Positions 28,400-37,233 of a DNA stretch of 64,000 bases are shown in pieces (positions within the stretch are counted from its first letter, which is position 1; every line of letters starts with the position of its first letter). This DNA is from Porifericola rhodea (GTDB taxonomy: Bacteria; Bacteroidota; Bacteroidia; Cytophagales; Cyclobacteriaceae). Where the stretch lies: positions 2,992,501 through 3,056,500 of the forward strand of contig NZ_CP119421.1 of the NCBI RefSeq assembly GCF_030506305.1, written 5' to 3'. The position numbers and the translations under genes are program-made. The notes below the pieces were generated by a model. The model was not told where the DNA came from and searched no databases. It worked only from the letters and a program-made list of their open reading frames with translations.

Positions 28400-28619
28400 A
28401 AAGACTAGACATGTTGTGCCAAACTCCCAGGGAGGTTGGGACTCAAAAAAAGGTGGATCAGATAGGGTGTCAAAACACTTTGACACTAAAAAGGAAGCCG
28501 AAAAGTACAGCAGGAACCTATCCAATAAAGAAAAGTCCGAGCTTTTCATTCATGGGAAAGACGGTAAGATCCAAAGAAAAGATTCCAATGGAAATGATCC
28601 CTTTCCACCCAGGGGATAA
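28392..28619 (+). CDS. DUF2188 domain protein
   Basis: 75 residues matching the small DUF2188 family: HVVPNSQGGWDSKKGGSDRVSKHFDTKKEAEKYSRNLSNKEKSELFIHGKDGKIQRKDS. Members often sit beside restriction or toxin genes, and their function is unknown. It overlaps the preceding S-like gene and lies 12 bases before hsdM, so it belongs to the defence operon. Confidence 0.8.
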   Translation: MTKKTRHVVPNSQGGWDSKKGGSDRVSKHFDTKKEAEKYSRNLSNKEKSELFIHGKDGKIQRKDSNGNDPFPPRG

Positions 28620-28631
28620 ACTTAAAGCCAT

Positions 28632-30161
28632 ATGATAAAACAACCCATTACCCAAAGTGAAATCAATAACATTGTATGGAAGGCCTGTGATACCTTCAGG
28701 GGTGTCATAGACCCTTCTCAATACAAAGATTATATCCTGACCATGCTTTTTGTCAAGTATGTGTCGGATGTGTGGAAGGATAAGAAACGTTTCTATTCTG
28801 AAAAATACGATAACGATGAACTAAGGATGCAGCGGGCTTTGCGCAATGAACGCTTCCAGTTACCGGAAAGCTGCACCTTTGACTATCTGTTTGAAAACCG
28901 TAATGCAGCCAATTTAGGCGAATTAATTAACACTGCACTAGAGGGCTTGGAAGATGCCAACCGTAGTAAACTGGAAAGGGTATTTCGTAACATTGACTTT
29001 AATTCAGAGGCTAATCTGGGGCAGACAAAGGACCGAAATAGAAGACTTAAAAACCTGTTGGTTGACTTCTCCGCACTTGATTTGCAACCATCTCACCTGG
29101 AAGGAAATGATGTGATTGGTGATGCATATGAGTACCTGATTGAAAGATTTGCCAGTGATGCAGGCAAAAAGGCTGGTGAATTTTATACTCCCTCTCAGGT
29201 TTCCAAATTGTTAGCCAAGCTTATGGCACCCCAACCAGGAGATAGGATCATTGACCCTACTTGCGGTTCAGGTTCATTACTAATCAAAACGGCTAAAGAA
29301 GTAGGAAGTAAAAACTTCTCCCTTTATGGTCAGGAGATCAATGGAAGCACCTGGGCACTGGCCAGAATGAATATGTTTTTGCATGAGATAGATAATGCTA
29401 CCATTGAGTGGGGCGATACGCTTAACAACCCCAAGCTGCTGGAAGGTGATAGTTTGCTTAAAGGAAATAAAGTTGTTGCCAATCCTCCTTTTTCTCTTGA
29501 TAAATGGGGAGTAGATAATGCCGTTACAGACCAATTCAACCGATTCCACCGAGGCGTTCCTCCTAAGAGTAAAGGAGACTATGCCTTTATCTCTCATATG
29601 ATTGAATCCACTTATGAGGATGTGGGCAAAGTGGGTGTGATACTGCCACATGGGGTGCTTTTCAGAGGTAGTAGTGAAGGAAAAATCAGGCAACAATTGA
29701 TTGAAGATAATTTGCTTGAAGTAGTGATTGGACTTCCTTCTAACCTGTTTTTTGGCACTGGTATACCTGCCTGTATTCTGATTTTTAACAGGGCAAAGGG
29801 CGAAAATAAGGATATACTTTTTGTAGATGCCAGCCAGGGCTTTGAATCAGGTAAAAACCAGAATCGTCTGAGAGATTCAGATATTGATAAAATCATTTCT
29901 GCTTATCAGAATTTCCAACAAGCAGCTCCTTTATCTACAGAAGCAGGAGAGGTGTTGGAAGAAAAGTACTCTTATCGTGCTACGCTGAAGGAGGTTATAG
30001 AGAATGAGTACAATCTCAATATTCCCCGCTATGTGGACACTTTTGTGGAGGAGGAACCCGTAGATATTGCTGCTACTCAGCAGGATATCCGTGAGCTGAA
30101 AAATCAATTAGCTTCTGTAGAGCAGAAGATAGAGGATTATTTAAAAGAATTGGGATTCTGA
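28632..30161 (+). CDS. hsdM: Type I restriction-modification methyltransferase subunit HsdM
   Basis: 509 residues. An N-terminal HsdM_N helical domain is followed by the N6-adenine methyltransferase. The S-adenosylmethionine motif is DRIIDPTCGSGSLLIKTA and the catalytic motif NPPF is in VVANPPFSLDKW, near residue 280. It methylates adenine in the site chosen by HsdS, and with HsdR it restricts foreign DNA. The stop codon overlaps the hsdS start by one base. Confidence 0.95.
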   Translation: MIKQPITQSEINNIVWKACDTFRGVIDPSQYKDYILTMLFVKYVSDVWKDKKRFYSEKYDNDELRMQRALRNERFQLPESCTFDYLFENRNAANLGELINTALEGLEDANRSKLERVFRNIDFNSEANLGQTKDRNRRLKNLLVDFSALDLQPSHLEGNDVIGDAYEYLIERFASDAGKKAGEFYTPSQVSKLLAKLMAPQPGDRIIDPTCGSGSLLIKTAKEVGSKNFSLYGQEINGSTWALARMNMFLHEIDNATIEWGDTLNNPKLLEGDSLLKGNKVVANPPFSLDKWGVDNAVTDQFNRFHRGVPPKSKGDYAFISHMIESTYEDVGKVGVILPHGVLFRGSSEGKIRQQLIEDNLLEVVIGLPSNLFFGTGIPACILIFNRAKGENKDILFVDASQGFESGKNQNRLRDSDIDKIISAYQNFQQAAPLSTEAGEVLEEKYSYRATLKEVIENEYNLNIPRYVDTFVEEEPVDIAATQQDIRELKNQLASVEQKIEDYLKELGF

Positions 30162-31468
30162 TGAGTATAATTAAGTTAAAAAAAAATCTTTATAAGAAGA
30201 CTAAAGTTGGTGATATACCTGAGAATTGGGATGTCAGGTCACTTGGGAATTTAATAGTTGAAATGAAAAGTGGGTTATCACGTAAACTTGCTGATAAAGA
30301 CTTAGGGCTACCTGTCCTGAGATCTAATAACCTTGTAAATAATGAGGTTGTGTTCGATAACCTTTTGTATTGGTATTTTGATGACCCGCAAGGAGCTAAT
30401 ACGAAGGGATATTTTTTAAATGACGGCGAAATTTTAGTGAATTTTATTAATTCACCAGCACAGATCGGAAAATGTGCTCTGTTTATCAATAAATTAGGAA
30501 GGCCAATAATATATACAACAAACCTATTATCTCTTAGTCTAGATTCGGAACAAATTGATCCAGGCTTCTTTCTAAGTCTCACCCTATCTAGTCTGTATAA
30601 GAAATTTATTCAGTCAATTACTAAACCTGCAATAAATCAAGCAAGCTTTACCACAAAAGATTTCCGAAAGTTTACTTTACCATTACCGCCACTTTTTGAA
30701 CAGAAGAAAATATCACAAGTCCTTAGTGCTTGGGACGAGGCTATTGAAAAAAATAGAGAATTATTAAAAGTTTATTTGAGGAGGAGGAAGGGATTAAGTC
30801 AAAATCTCTTATCAGGAGGTTTACGTTTCAAGGAGTTTATCCAAGATGATCAGCTAATTAAAACTAAAGTTGGTACTTTACCTGCCGACTGGCACCTCAG
30901 ATCAATTTCCAATATCGTTACCAGAGTAAAAAAATCTTTTACTCCTGAACCAGATACCTTATACCAGGAAATTGGTATTCGCTCTCATGCAAAGGGAATC
31001 TTTCATAAGGAAAAAGTTACAGGCAAAAGCTTAGGCAATAAATCAGTATTCTGGATTGAGCCAGATTGCTTTGTGGTAAACATTGTTTTTGCCTGGGAGC
31101 ACGCCATTGCTAAAACTACTGAAGCGGAAGCAGGCATGATTGCATCGCATCGCTTTCCCATGTATAAGCCCAAAAAGGATCTACTGGATTTAGATTATTT
31201 GCTTTACTACTTCAAATCCGCAAGAGGTAAACATCTGCTGGGTTTAGCCTCTCCTGGTGGAGCAGGTCGTAACAAAACCCTGGGACAGTCAGATTTTGCA
31301 AAGCTTCAAATACCTGTACCGTCACTTGAAGAGCAAAGGAAAATAGCATCTGTATTATCAGAAGCTGATAAAGAAATTGACCTTCTTCGGCAGCATATCA
31401 AAACACTCAAAGAACAGAAAAAGGGCTTGATGCAAAAGCTATTGACGGGGGAGGTAAGAACTATTTAA
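30161..31468 (+). CDS. hsdS: Type I restriction specificity subunit HsdS
   Basis: 435 residues with two target-recognition domains, each followed by a conserved helix: PLPPLFEQKKISQVLSAWDEAIEKN near 165 and PVPSLEEQRKIASVLSEADKEIDLL near 385. It ends LMQKLLTGEVRTI, the normal HsdS tail. The two domains fix the two halves of the recognition site, which cannot be predicted here. It lies 17 bases before the CBASS-type gene. Confidence 0.94.
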   Translation: MSIIKLKKNLYKKTKVGDIPENWDVRSLGNLIVEMKSGLSRKLADKDLGLPVLRSNNLVNNEVVFDNLLYWYFDDPQGANTKGYFLNDGEILVNFINSPAQIGKCALFINKLGRPIIYTTNLLSLSLDSEQIDPGFFLSLTLSSLYKKFIQSITKPAINQASFTTKDFRKFTLPLPPLFEQKKISQVLSAWDEAIEKNRELLKVYLRRRKGLSQNLLSGGLRFKEFIQDDQLIKTKVGTLPADWHLRSISNIVTRVKKSFTPEPDTLYQEIGIRSHAKGIFHKEKVTGKSLGNKSVFWIEPDCFVVNIVFAWEHAIAKTTEAEAGMIASHRFPMYKPKKDLLDLDYLLYYFKSARGKHLLGLASPGGAGRNKTLGQSDFAKLQIPVPSLEEQRKIASVLSEADKEIDLLRQHIKTLKEQKKGLMQKLLTGEVRTI

Positions 31469-31484
31469 CCAAGGCAAATGACTT

Positions 31485-32786
31485 ATGAATATATCAGACA
31501 CTTTTAAGCAATTAGTCTCAAACATAAAGATTCCAGAGGAAAAGGCAGGTACGATTTCCTACAGATATGGCCGGATAACTAAGGCTTTGAATGAAGAATT
31601 TCGTGGTACTGACTCTAAAACGGCTAATAGTTTACAAGTTGGCTCCTACGGCAGGTACACTGGTATCAAAGGAATTTCAGACTTAGATATGCTATACATA
31701 ATGCCCAGTAGTAAATGGCAAAAATACAACGTAAGTGGAGGGCAATCAAAATTATTGCAAGACACCAAAAATGCAATAGCTAACACCTATTCTTCCTCTG
31801 ACATAAACTTAGATAGATGTGTTGTTACCGTAAAGTTTTCGGATTCACATATTGATATACAACCAGTATTTGAAATTGATGATCAGGATTACAAATACCC
31901 TGATACATATAATAGCGGCTCTTGGAAAATAACAAAACCAAGAAAGGAAATGAATGCAATGACTGAATCTGAGCAGCAAAAGAATAAAAACCTTCGGAGG
32001 TTATGTAAAATGGCAAGAGCCTGGAAGAATAAGAATGGTGTTTGTATGGGAGGGCTTTTAATTGATACGCTTGCCTATAACTTTTTACATTCTACCGATG
32101 AATATGATAGCACGAGTTTTTCTTCTTATGACCTAATGTGTAGAGATTTCTTCAAGTATTTATATGAACAGCCCAAAGATCAAAAAGAATATGGTGCATT
32201 AGGAAGTAGACAGAGGGTAAAAGTCAGGAAATCATTTAAAAGAAAAGCTAAAAAAGCGTATGATCTGGCAGAAAAAGCCATTGAAGCCACTTCTGATAAA
32301 AAGAAGCATAACAAATGGAGAGATGTCTTTGGAAATAATTTCCCTAAATATCAGAATGAGGATGCAGAGGCTCGTTCCATTAACGAAAACTATAGTAATA
32401 CTGAAGAGTTCATTGAGTCTTACTACCCTATTAATATATTGTATGATTTAAGAATAGATTGTGAGATAAAGCAAAATGGATTTAGAAATGGTTTATTGCG
32501 AGAATTTCTGTTTAAGAGAATTAAGCTATTGCCTAATAAATCTTTACGCTTTTACATTGATCAGATAGATATTCCACCTCCCTATACAGTCAAATGGAAA
32601 GTAACCAATCGAGGAGAGCAAGCGATTAAGAGAGATTGCATTCGGGGCCAGATAATCGATGACATGGGATCTTACGAAAGAAAAGAAACCACAAATTTCA
32701 AAGGCAGTCACTTTGTTGAATGCTACGTGATTAAAGACAATATGGTAGTTGCAATGGATTCTATAGACGTACCAATTTCAGAATAG
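31485..32786 (+). CDS. CBASS cyclic-oligonucleotide synthase (CD-NTase, SMODS) with AGS-C sensor domain
   Basis: 433 residues. The nucleotidyltransferase core has the GS motif and Asp pair in GSYGRYTGIKGISDLDMLY (residues about 50-68) and a third Asp in SHIDIQPVFEID near 125. The C-terminal about 100 residues match the AGS-C sensor module (PPYTVKWKVTNRGEQA, RGQI, ETTNFKGSHFVECYV). Such enzymes make cyclic oligonucleotide alarms on phage infection. Its partner 32801 is the likely effector. The product nucleotide cannot be read from sequence. The gene lies inside a type I restriction operon. Confidence 0.9.
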   Translation: MNISDTFKQLVSNIKIPEEKAGTISYRYGRITKALNEEFRGTDSKTANSLQVGSYGRYTGIKGISDLDMLYIMPSSKWQKYNVSGGQSKLLQDTKNAIANTYSSSDINLDRCVVTVKFSDSHIDIQPVFEIDDQDYKYPDTYNSGSWKITKPRKEMNAMTESEQQKNKNLRRLCKMARAWKNKNGVCMGGLLIDTLAYNFLHSTDEYDSTSFSSYDLMCRDFFKYLYEQPKDQKEYGALGSRQRVKVRKSFKRKAKKAYDLAEKAIEATSDKKKHNKWRDVFGNNFPKYQNEDAEARSINENYSNTEEFIESYYPINILYDLRIDCEIKQNGFRNGLLREFLFKRIKLLPNKSLRFYIDQIDIPPPYTVKWKVTNRGEQAIKRDCIRGQIIDDMGSYERKETTNFKGSHFVECYVIKDNMVVAMDSIDVPISE

Positions 32787-32800
32787 TTAAATGAACAGTT

Positions 32801-33355
32801 ATGACAGAGAGTGAAATATTGTTAGAGTCTCAAATCAGAGAGCTGTATGGCCGAGTCGTCTATACGCATAAAACTCATGAGAAATGTGCCGATGTTCTGA
32901 AAGAGAGAAGTGACTGTCTAAAACTCACAGAAATTTTTCTATCAGCGGCTACAACTACTACAATACTTATAGTTGTATTTGGTGACGGCAAAATATTTCA
33001 ATTCATAGCGGCACTTTGTTCTACCATCCTATTAGCTCTTACACTCTATTCAAAAGACTTCAACTTATTAGCTATTGCTGAAAAACATAAACAAGCGGCT
33101 TTAGATATACTTGAAATCAGGGAAGGCTTACTTTCATTGTTAGTAGATATTCGCATCGGCAATAAGGAAATAGGGCATCTCCAACAAATTAGAGATGAAT
33201 TGAATGAAAGGCTCATAAATACTTACAGAGGAGCTCCTAAAACAATGAATAAGGCATACCAAATCGCTTCAAAAGCACTAAAGGAGAATGAAGAATTTAC
33301 TTTTTCGGATTCCGAAATAGATAAGTTTTTACCAGAGAGTCTAAGAAAAGATTAA
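32801..33355 (+). CDS. SLATT two-transmembrane CBASS effector
   Basis: 184 residues: a helical N-terminus, two close membrane segments (TTTTILIVVFG and FQFIAALCSTILLALTLY, residues about 47-87) and a long helical C-terminus. This is the SLATT layout, a pore-forming effector family linked to SMODS synthases. It lies 14 bases after the synthase. On alarm-nucleotide signalling it is expected to disrupt the inner membrane. No accessory ubiquitin-like genes are present, so this would be the short, two-gene CBASS form. Confidence 0.82.
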   Translation: MTESEILLESQIRELYGRVVYTHKTHEKCADVLKERSDCLKLTEIFLSAATTTTILIVVFGDGKIFQFIAALCSTILLALTLYSKDFNLLAIAEKHKQAALDILEIREGLLSLLVDIRIGNKEIGHLQQIRDELNERLINTYRGAPKTMNKAYQIASKALKENEEFTFSDSEIDKFLPESLRKD

Positions 33356-33411
33356 TGCAGAAGATGTTGACGGGTGAGTTTAGGGTTAAAGTTTGGAGTG
33401 ATAAGTTATGA
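33355..33411 (+). pseudogene. Scar of an hsdS 3' end
   Basis: An ATG overlapping the SLATT stop reads MQKMLTGEFRVKVW, matching the HsdS tail type QKLLTGEVRTI that ends the real hsdS at 31468. The rest of that gene is missing. It suggests that the CBASS pair was inserted at, or brought in by recombination around, an hsdS end. Confidence 0.75.
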
Positions 33412-35714
33412 AAGATTTAAAAAATCATATAAAAATACTCTCCGCCTTGTCGGTTGCTGCTTCTGATACCAGGAGAGATACATTTATTTCTGTAGTCATT
33501 AGAACTCTAAATGAGATCGCTTCCTGTGAACGTAAGGAGTTAGCAGAATACATTAATGAGCAATTCGGTTTTGAGCCATACCAACCTGAACTGGATGAAG
33601 TAGTCAATTACCTTATAGAAGAAGGGCGAGTCATTGAAAAGAAGAAAATGCTTTCGTTATCAACAGAAGAGAAGGAAACAATTGATGCTCAAGATGTAGA
33701 AGCAAGAGACAAAGAGAAAAGTCGATATCAGAATTTCAAGAACTTTATCAAATATGATCTTGGCTATGATTTAGATGACGATCATGTAAAATTACTTTGG
33801 GGCACCTTTTTAGAATATCTGTATAACTCTTTTTACGAATATGGAGAGGACGCTATCAAAACCTTGCATCCTCATATAAAAAATGGTGATGGGAACAGCT
33901 ACTACGAAAGCGTTCTTTCAAGTATAATAAAGGAAATAGATAATTCAGAGCTTAAAGTTCTATTCAAACAAATAATTGAAAGATTCCCAGATTTTGCATC
34001 AACGGAAGATCTCAATTTTTTAAATGATTTAGCTCAGAAGACCCTCTCATTTTCTTCACTTGGTTTCCAGGCGGATATAGCCCAAGATACTGTCAACCAT
34101 GAAATCGTTGATTGGACACTCTACCTTGACACAAATGTTTTATACTCTCTATTAGACCTGCACTCCCACCCAGAAAATGATGCTTGTAAGGCACTTATCC
34201 AGTTAGTGAGAGAAAATGAAGAGTATATTAAGGTCAAACTGCGCTATTCAGACATTACCTACAAAGAACTTGGGAAAAAGAAAGCTGATTTCGATCTCTT
34301 AGATGATAAAATAACCGATAGTTCAATTAGAGCAATGCTAAAAACTGACAACCTTGATGGTTTTTCAAGAAAGTTCTACGAGAGGCTTTTGGAAAATCGT
34401 GAAGGCACTATTCACCCTTCTGAAGCTATTGGCTTATCCCAAACAACTCTTAAATATAATACTATTGAGATAGCAAGGAATGCTAAAAGAATCGAACATC
34501 TCGGTGAGGATTACATCAATGCAAAGGTTCAAGAATTCTACGAATACATTAACCGTAGAAATGAAATCCGAAAAGAATTTTGCGATTCAAAAAAAATACC
34601 TTTTCATCCAATAGAAAAAAGCGATAAGCAGGCATTACACGATATAACTCTTCGTGAATTACTATTGGAAAGCCGCCACAAAGAGATAAAAGGTGAAGAA
34701 GTATCACTGAATTCTATCAAATACTTTGGCGTAACCCTAGATGACCTGCTAATCCAATTTGACAAGTCCAAAACAAAGGAAGACTATGATGTTAATAGTT
34801 TTCCCGTCTTTTTCAAACCTTCTTTTCTTCTCAATAAACTGGTAAGGGTTTTACCGATCCAGACCAAAGATTATAAGAAAGCTTTCATCAAGGCAGTGAC
34901 TTCCAAAGGATTTCATAAGGATTCTTCCAAATCAAGAGATGTTCTGAAAATTGTCAACTACCTCAAATCACAAGGCATTGACGATGAAAAAGTAGTTTAT
35001 AATATCATCTCTCAAGATATTTTCCTTGAAAAGTATCATAAGGAGTCTCAGAATGAAGACTTCAATCAAAAAGAGTTTATTGAATCCGAACTCAATAGGG
35101 AATTTAAACTCTTTCAAGAACAATTGGAGAACACCCGGAAAGAACTGGCATTTTCAACAGAAACTGCGAATACGAGGGCAGAGGAAAACCAAAAATTAGA
35201 AACTAAAAAATCAATCTTAGAATCTGATGTCAAGCAGTATGAAAAGGCACTTAAGAAGGTAAATAAGAGGATGAGGAGCTTGGAAAAAACAGTAAACGGA
35301 GTAAGCAGTCAGGAGAAAATCAATTTTGAGGCAGGAGAAGCAAATGCAAAAGCCCAAAAGGAAAAAGAGAAAGCAGAAGCTCTAAAAAAGAAATTACGTG
35401 ATGAAATCGAAGGCCAAATCGAAAATGAAAAGGATGTTAATGTGAGAAAGTGGCAAAGAAAGATTTGGTGGCATTTATTTTGGGTAATTCCCTGTGCTTT
35501 TGCTGCATTATTCTTTGTGCTTCCATCAGAACAAAACCCGATTACTGATCAAGCAAATCGCTATAAAGTAGCTGGTGTATTCATGGCTGCTGTTATTTTA
35601 ATTTTTCTATATCTAATACGAAACAGGTATTGGAATGAGATTAATATAAAAGCAAGAAGGGAAAACCATAAAGTCTCTGAAGGTCTCAGAAATAAACTTA
35701 AGGAATTAGAATAG
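33408..35714 (+). CDS. Large PIN-like, coiled-coil, two-membrane-segment protein
   Basis: 768 residues with no firmly assigned family. LYLDTNVLYSLLDLHSHPENDACKALIQLVREN near residue 240 looks like the start of a PIN-type nuclease with its first Asp. A charged coiled coil runs from about 560 to 680, and two hydrophobic segments end it (LFWVIPCAFAALFFVLP, then VAGVFMAAVILIFLYLI). The N-terminal 80 residues may be a winged helix. Its place between the CBASS pair and the AlbA_2 gene suggests a membrane-tethered defence effector. This is an inference. Confidence 0.6.
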   Translation: MKDLKNHIKILSALSVAASDTRRDTFISVVIRTLNEIASCERKELAEYINEQFGFEPYQPELDEVVNYLIEEGRVIEKKKMLSLSTEEKETIDAQDVEARDKEKSRYQNFKNFIKYDLGYDLDDDHVKLLWGTFLEYLYNSFYEYGEDAIKTLHPHIKNGDGNSYYESVLSSIIKEIDNSELKVLFKQIIERFPDFASTEDLNFLNDLAQKTLSFSSLGFQADIAQDTVNHEIVDWTLYLDTNVLYSLLDLHSHPENDACKALIQLVRENEEYIKVKLRYSDITYKELGKKKADFDLLDDKITDSSIRAMLKTDNLDGFSRKFYERLLENREGTIHPSEAIGLSQTTLKYNTIEIARNAKRIEHLGEDYINAKVQEFYEYINRRNEIRKEFCDSKKIPFHPIEKSDKQALHDITLRELLLESRHKEIKGEEVSLNSIKYFGVTLDDLLIQFDKSKTKEDYDVNSFPVFFKPSFLLNKLVRVLPIQTKDYKKAFIKAVTSKGFHKDSSKSRDVLKIVNYLKSQGIDDEKVVYNIISQDIFLEKYHKESQNEDFNQKEFIESELNREFKLFQEQLENTRKELAFSTETANTRAEENQKLETKKSILESDVKQYEKALKKVNKRMRSLEKTVNGVSSQEKINFEAGEANAKAQKEKEKAEALKKKLRDEIEGQIENEKDVNVRKWQRKIWWHLFWVIPCAFAALFFVLPSEQNPITDQANRYKVAGVFMAAVILIFLYLIRNRYWNEINIKARRENHKVSEGLRNKLKELE

Positions 35715-35783
35715 TCTGGGTGTGTTTAAATAATTGACTAAAAAGTAAAATGGACAATCTCATCCTTGGCAAAAGTAGATCAA

Positions 35784-37229
35784 ATGAATAACCGTCTTAC
35801 ACCTGCTGCTATCGAAAGCATTATCCAATCAGGAGAAGGCTACAATGCGGAGTTTAAAGTCCGTGTGCCTAATAAGCTCAAAGAGCTCAGTGAGGAAATT
35901 TGTGCCTTTGCCAATGCTGCTGGTGGCATTTTATTGATCGGGGTGAATGATGATAATGAAATTTACGGATCTGAAATAGATAATGGGAAAAGATCGGCTA
36001 TTCAAAATTCCTTAAACGAAATTAATCCGCATATCCCTACCACCCTGTATCCGGTGGAAGTAGATGGTAAAACGGTTTGGGTGATTGAAGTGAATAGTGG
36101 CTCTCAAAAACCCTACGTCTTATCTGGGGCCATTTACGTACGCCAGGGGCCAAATACCCAAAAGCTTACCACGGTGGAGCAAATGCGGGATTTTTTCCAG
36201 CAATCCGATCGCATTTATTTTGACGAAGCACCATGTCAAGATTTTAAACCCTCCGAAGGGATAGATCAAAAGTGGTTTGAGGAGTTTCGCTTGCAAAGCG
36301 GTTTATCTAAAACGATCACTCAGGAGCAAATTATTCAAAACCTGAAGCTTGTTTTAGCTGATGATAATATGAAAAATGGTGGGGTATTGTTCTTTGGCTC
36401 ATCCCCGGAGCAGTTTATAGAAACAGCTGTTATTCGCTGTATTGCTTTTGAAGGTATCAACAAAACCCAAATCATTGATGACAAAGTTTTTGGTGGGCCT
36501 CTGATAAAACAGTATGAAAAGGCCATGCAGTGGTTGAAAAGCAAACTGGACATCCGCTATGAAATTGAAGGAAGTGGCCCCAGGAAGGAGGTTTGGGAAA
36601 TTCCTGAAACCGCTTTGAAAGAAACTATTATCAATGCACTTTCCCACCGTGACTATTATGACAAAGGTGCTAAAACAACTGTTGAACTCTTTGATGACCG
36701 TGTTGAGGTAAGTAATCCGGGAGGCTTAACCAGTGCTATCTCTCTCGCTGATTTTGGAACCAAAAGCCACAGCAGAAACCCCTTGATATTTGGACTGTTT
36801 GTACGCATCCGTATGGTGGAGCAAGTTGGCTCAGGGATAGGCAGGATAAAAGACCAGATGAAGGCTGCTAAACTTCCTGAGCCTTTGTTTAAAACAGAAG
36901 GCATGTTTACAGTCGTTTTGCAGCGACCCGAAAAAAGTTCGGGGAAAAGTTCGGGGAAAAGTTCGGGGAAAGATGCTCATGAAAATTGGAGCATACTAAA
37001 AGAACAACTTATCAATAAAGCACCCTCAAAAATTGGCAAGAGTTCCCTAAGGATTTTGGAAATGGTTTACCATAATCGATATGTGACCATTCCTGAAATG
37101 GCAAAAAGCATAGACATTACTGAAAGGGCAATTGAAAAAAACATTCAAAAATTAAAAGAGCAAGACCTTATAACCCGCAAAGAAGGAGAAAGGGCGGGAT
37201 ATTGGGAACTCATAACAGATAAAGAATAA
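35784..37229 (+). CDS. AlbA_2/Schlafen-type ATP-binding protein of the restriction locus
   Basis: 481 residues from ATG 35784. A TTG 18 bases upstream is also possible. The AlbA_2 domain is at residues 15-120 (AEFKVRVPNKLKELSEEICAFANAAGGILLIGVNDD). A GHKL-like ATP-binding domain follows (KETIINALSHRDYYDKGAKTTVELFDDRVEVSNPGGL), and a C-terminal winged helix ends it. Such AAA_4-related genes commonly sit between hsdS and hsdR. Near the C-terminus a 12-base unit is repeated three times, giving SSGKSSGKSSGK. Confidence 0.85.
   Translation: MNNRLTPAAIESIIQSGEGYNAEFKVRVPNKLKELSEEICAFANAAGGILLIGVNDDNEIYGSEIDNGKRSAIQNSLNEINPHIPTTLYPVEVDGKTVWVIEVNSGSQKPYVLSGAIYVRQGPNTQKLTTVEQMRDFFQQSDRIYFDEAPCQDFKPSEGIDQKWFEEFRLQSGLSKTITQEQIIQNLKLVLADDNMKNGGVLFFGSSPEQFIETAVIRCIAFEGINKTQIIDDKVFGGPLIKQYEKAMQWLKSKLDIRYEIEGSGPRKEVWEIPETALKETIINALSHRDYYDKGAKTTVELFDDRVEVSNPGGLTSAISLADFGTKSHSRNPLIFGLFVRIRMVEQVGSGIGRIKDQMKAAKLPEPLFKTEGMFTVVLQRPEKSSGKSSGKSSGKDAHENWSILKEQLINKAPSKIGKSSLRILEMVYHNRYVTIPEMAKSIDITERAIEKNIQKLKEQDLITRKEGERAGYWELITDKE
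36933..36968 (+). repeat. Three perfect 12-base tandem repeats inside the AlbA_2 gene
   Basis: AAAAGTTCGGGG occurs three times in a row and encodes Ser-Ser-Gly-Lys repeats in frame. Copy-number change by slippage would lengthen or shorten the linker by four residues without a frameshift. Confidence 0.85.
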
Positions 37230-37233
37230 GACA

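Noticed and set aside
28411-28635. Second open frame over the DUF2188 gene
   Set aside because: The other frame (28392-28619) matches a known family, and this one does not.
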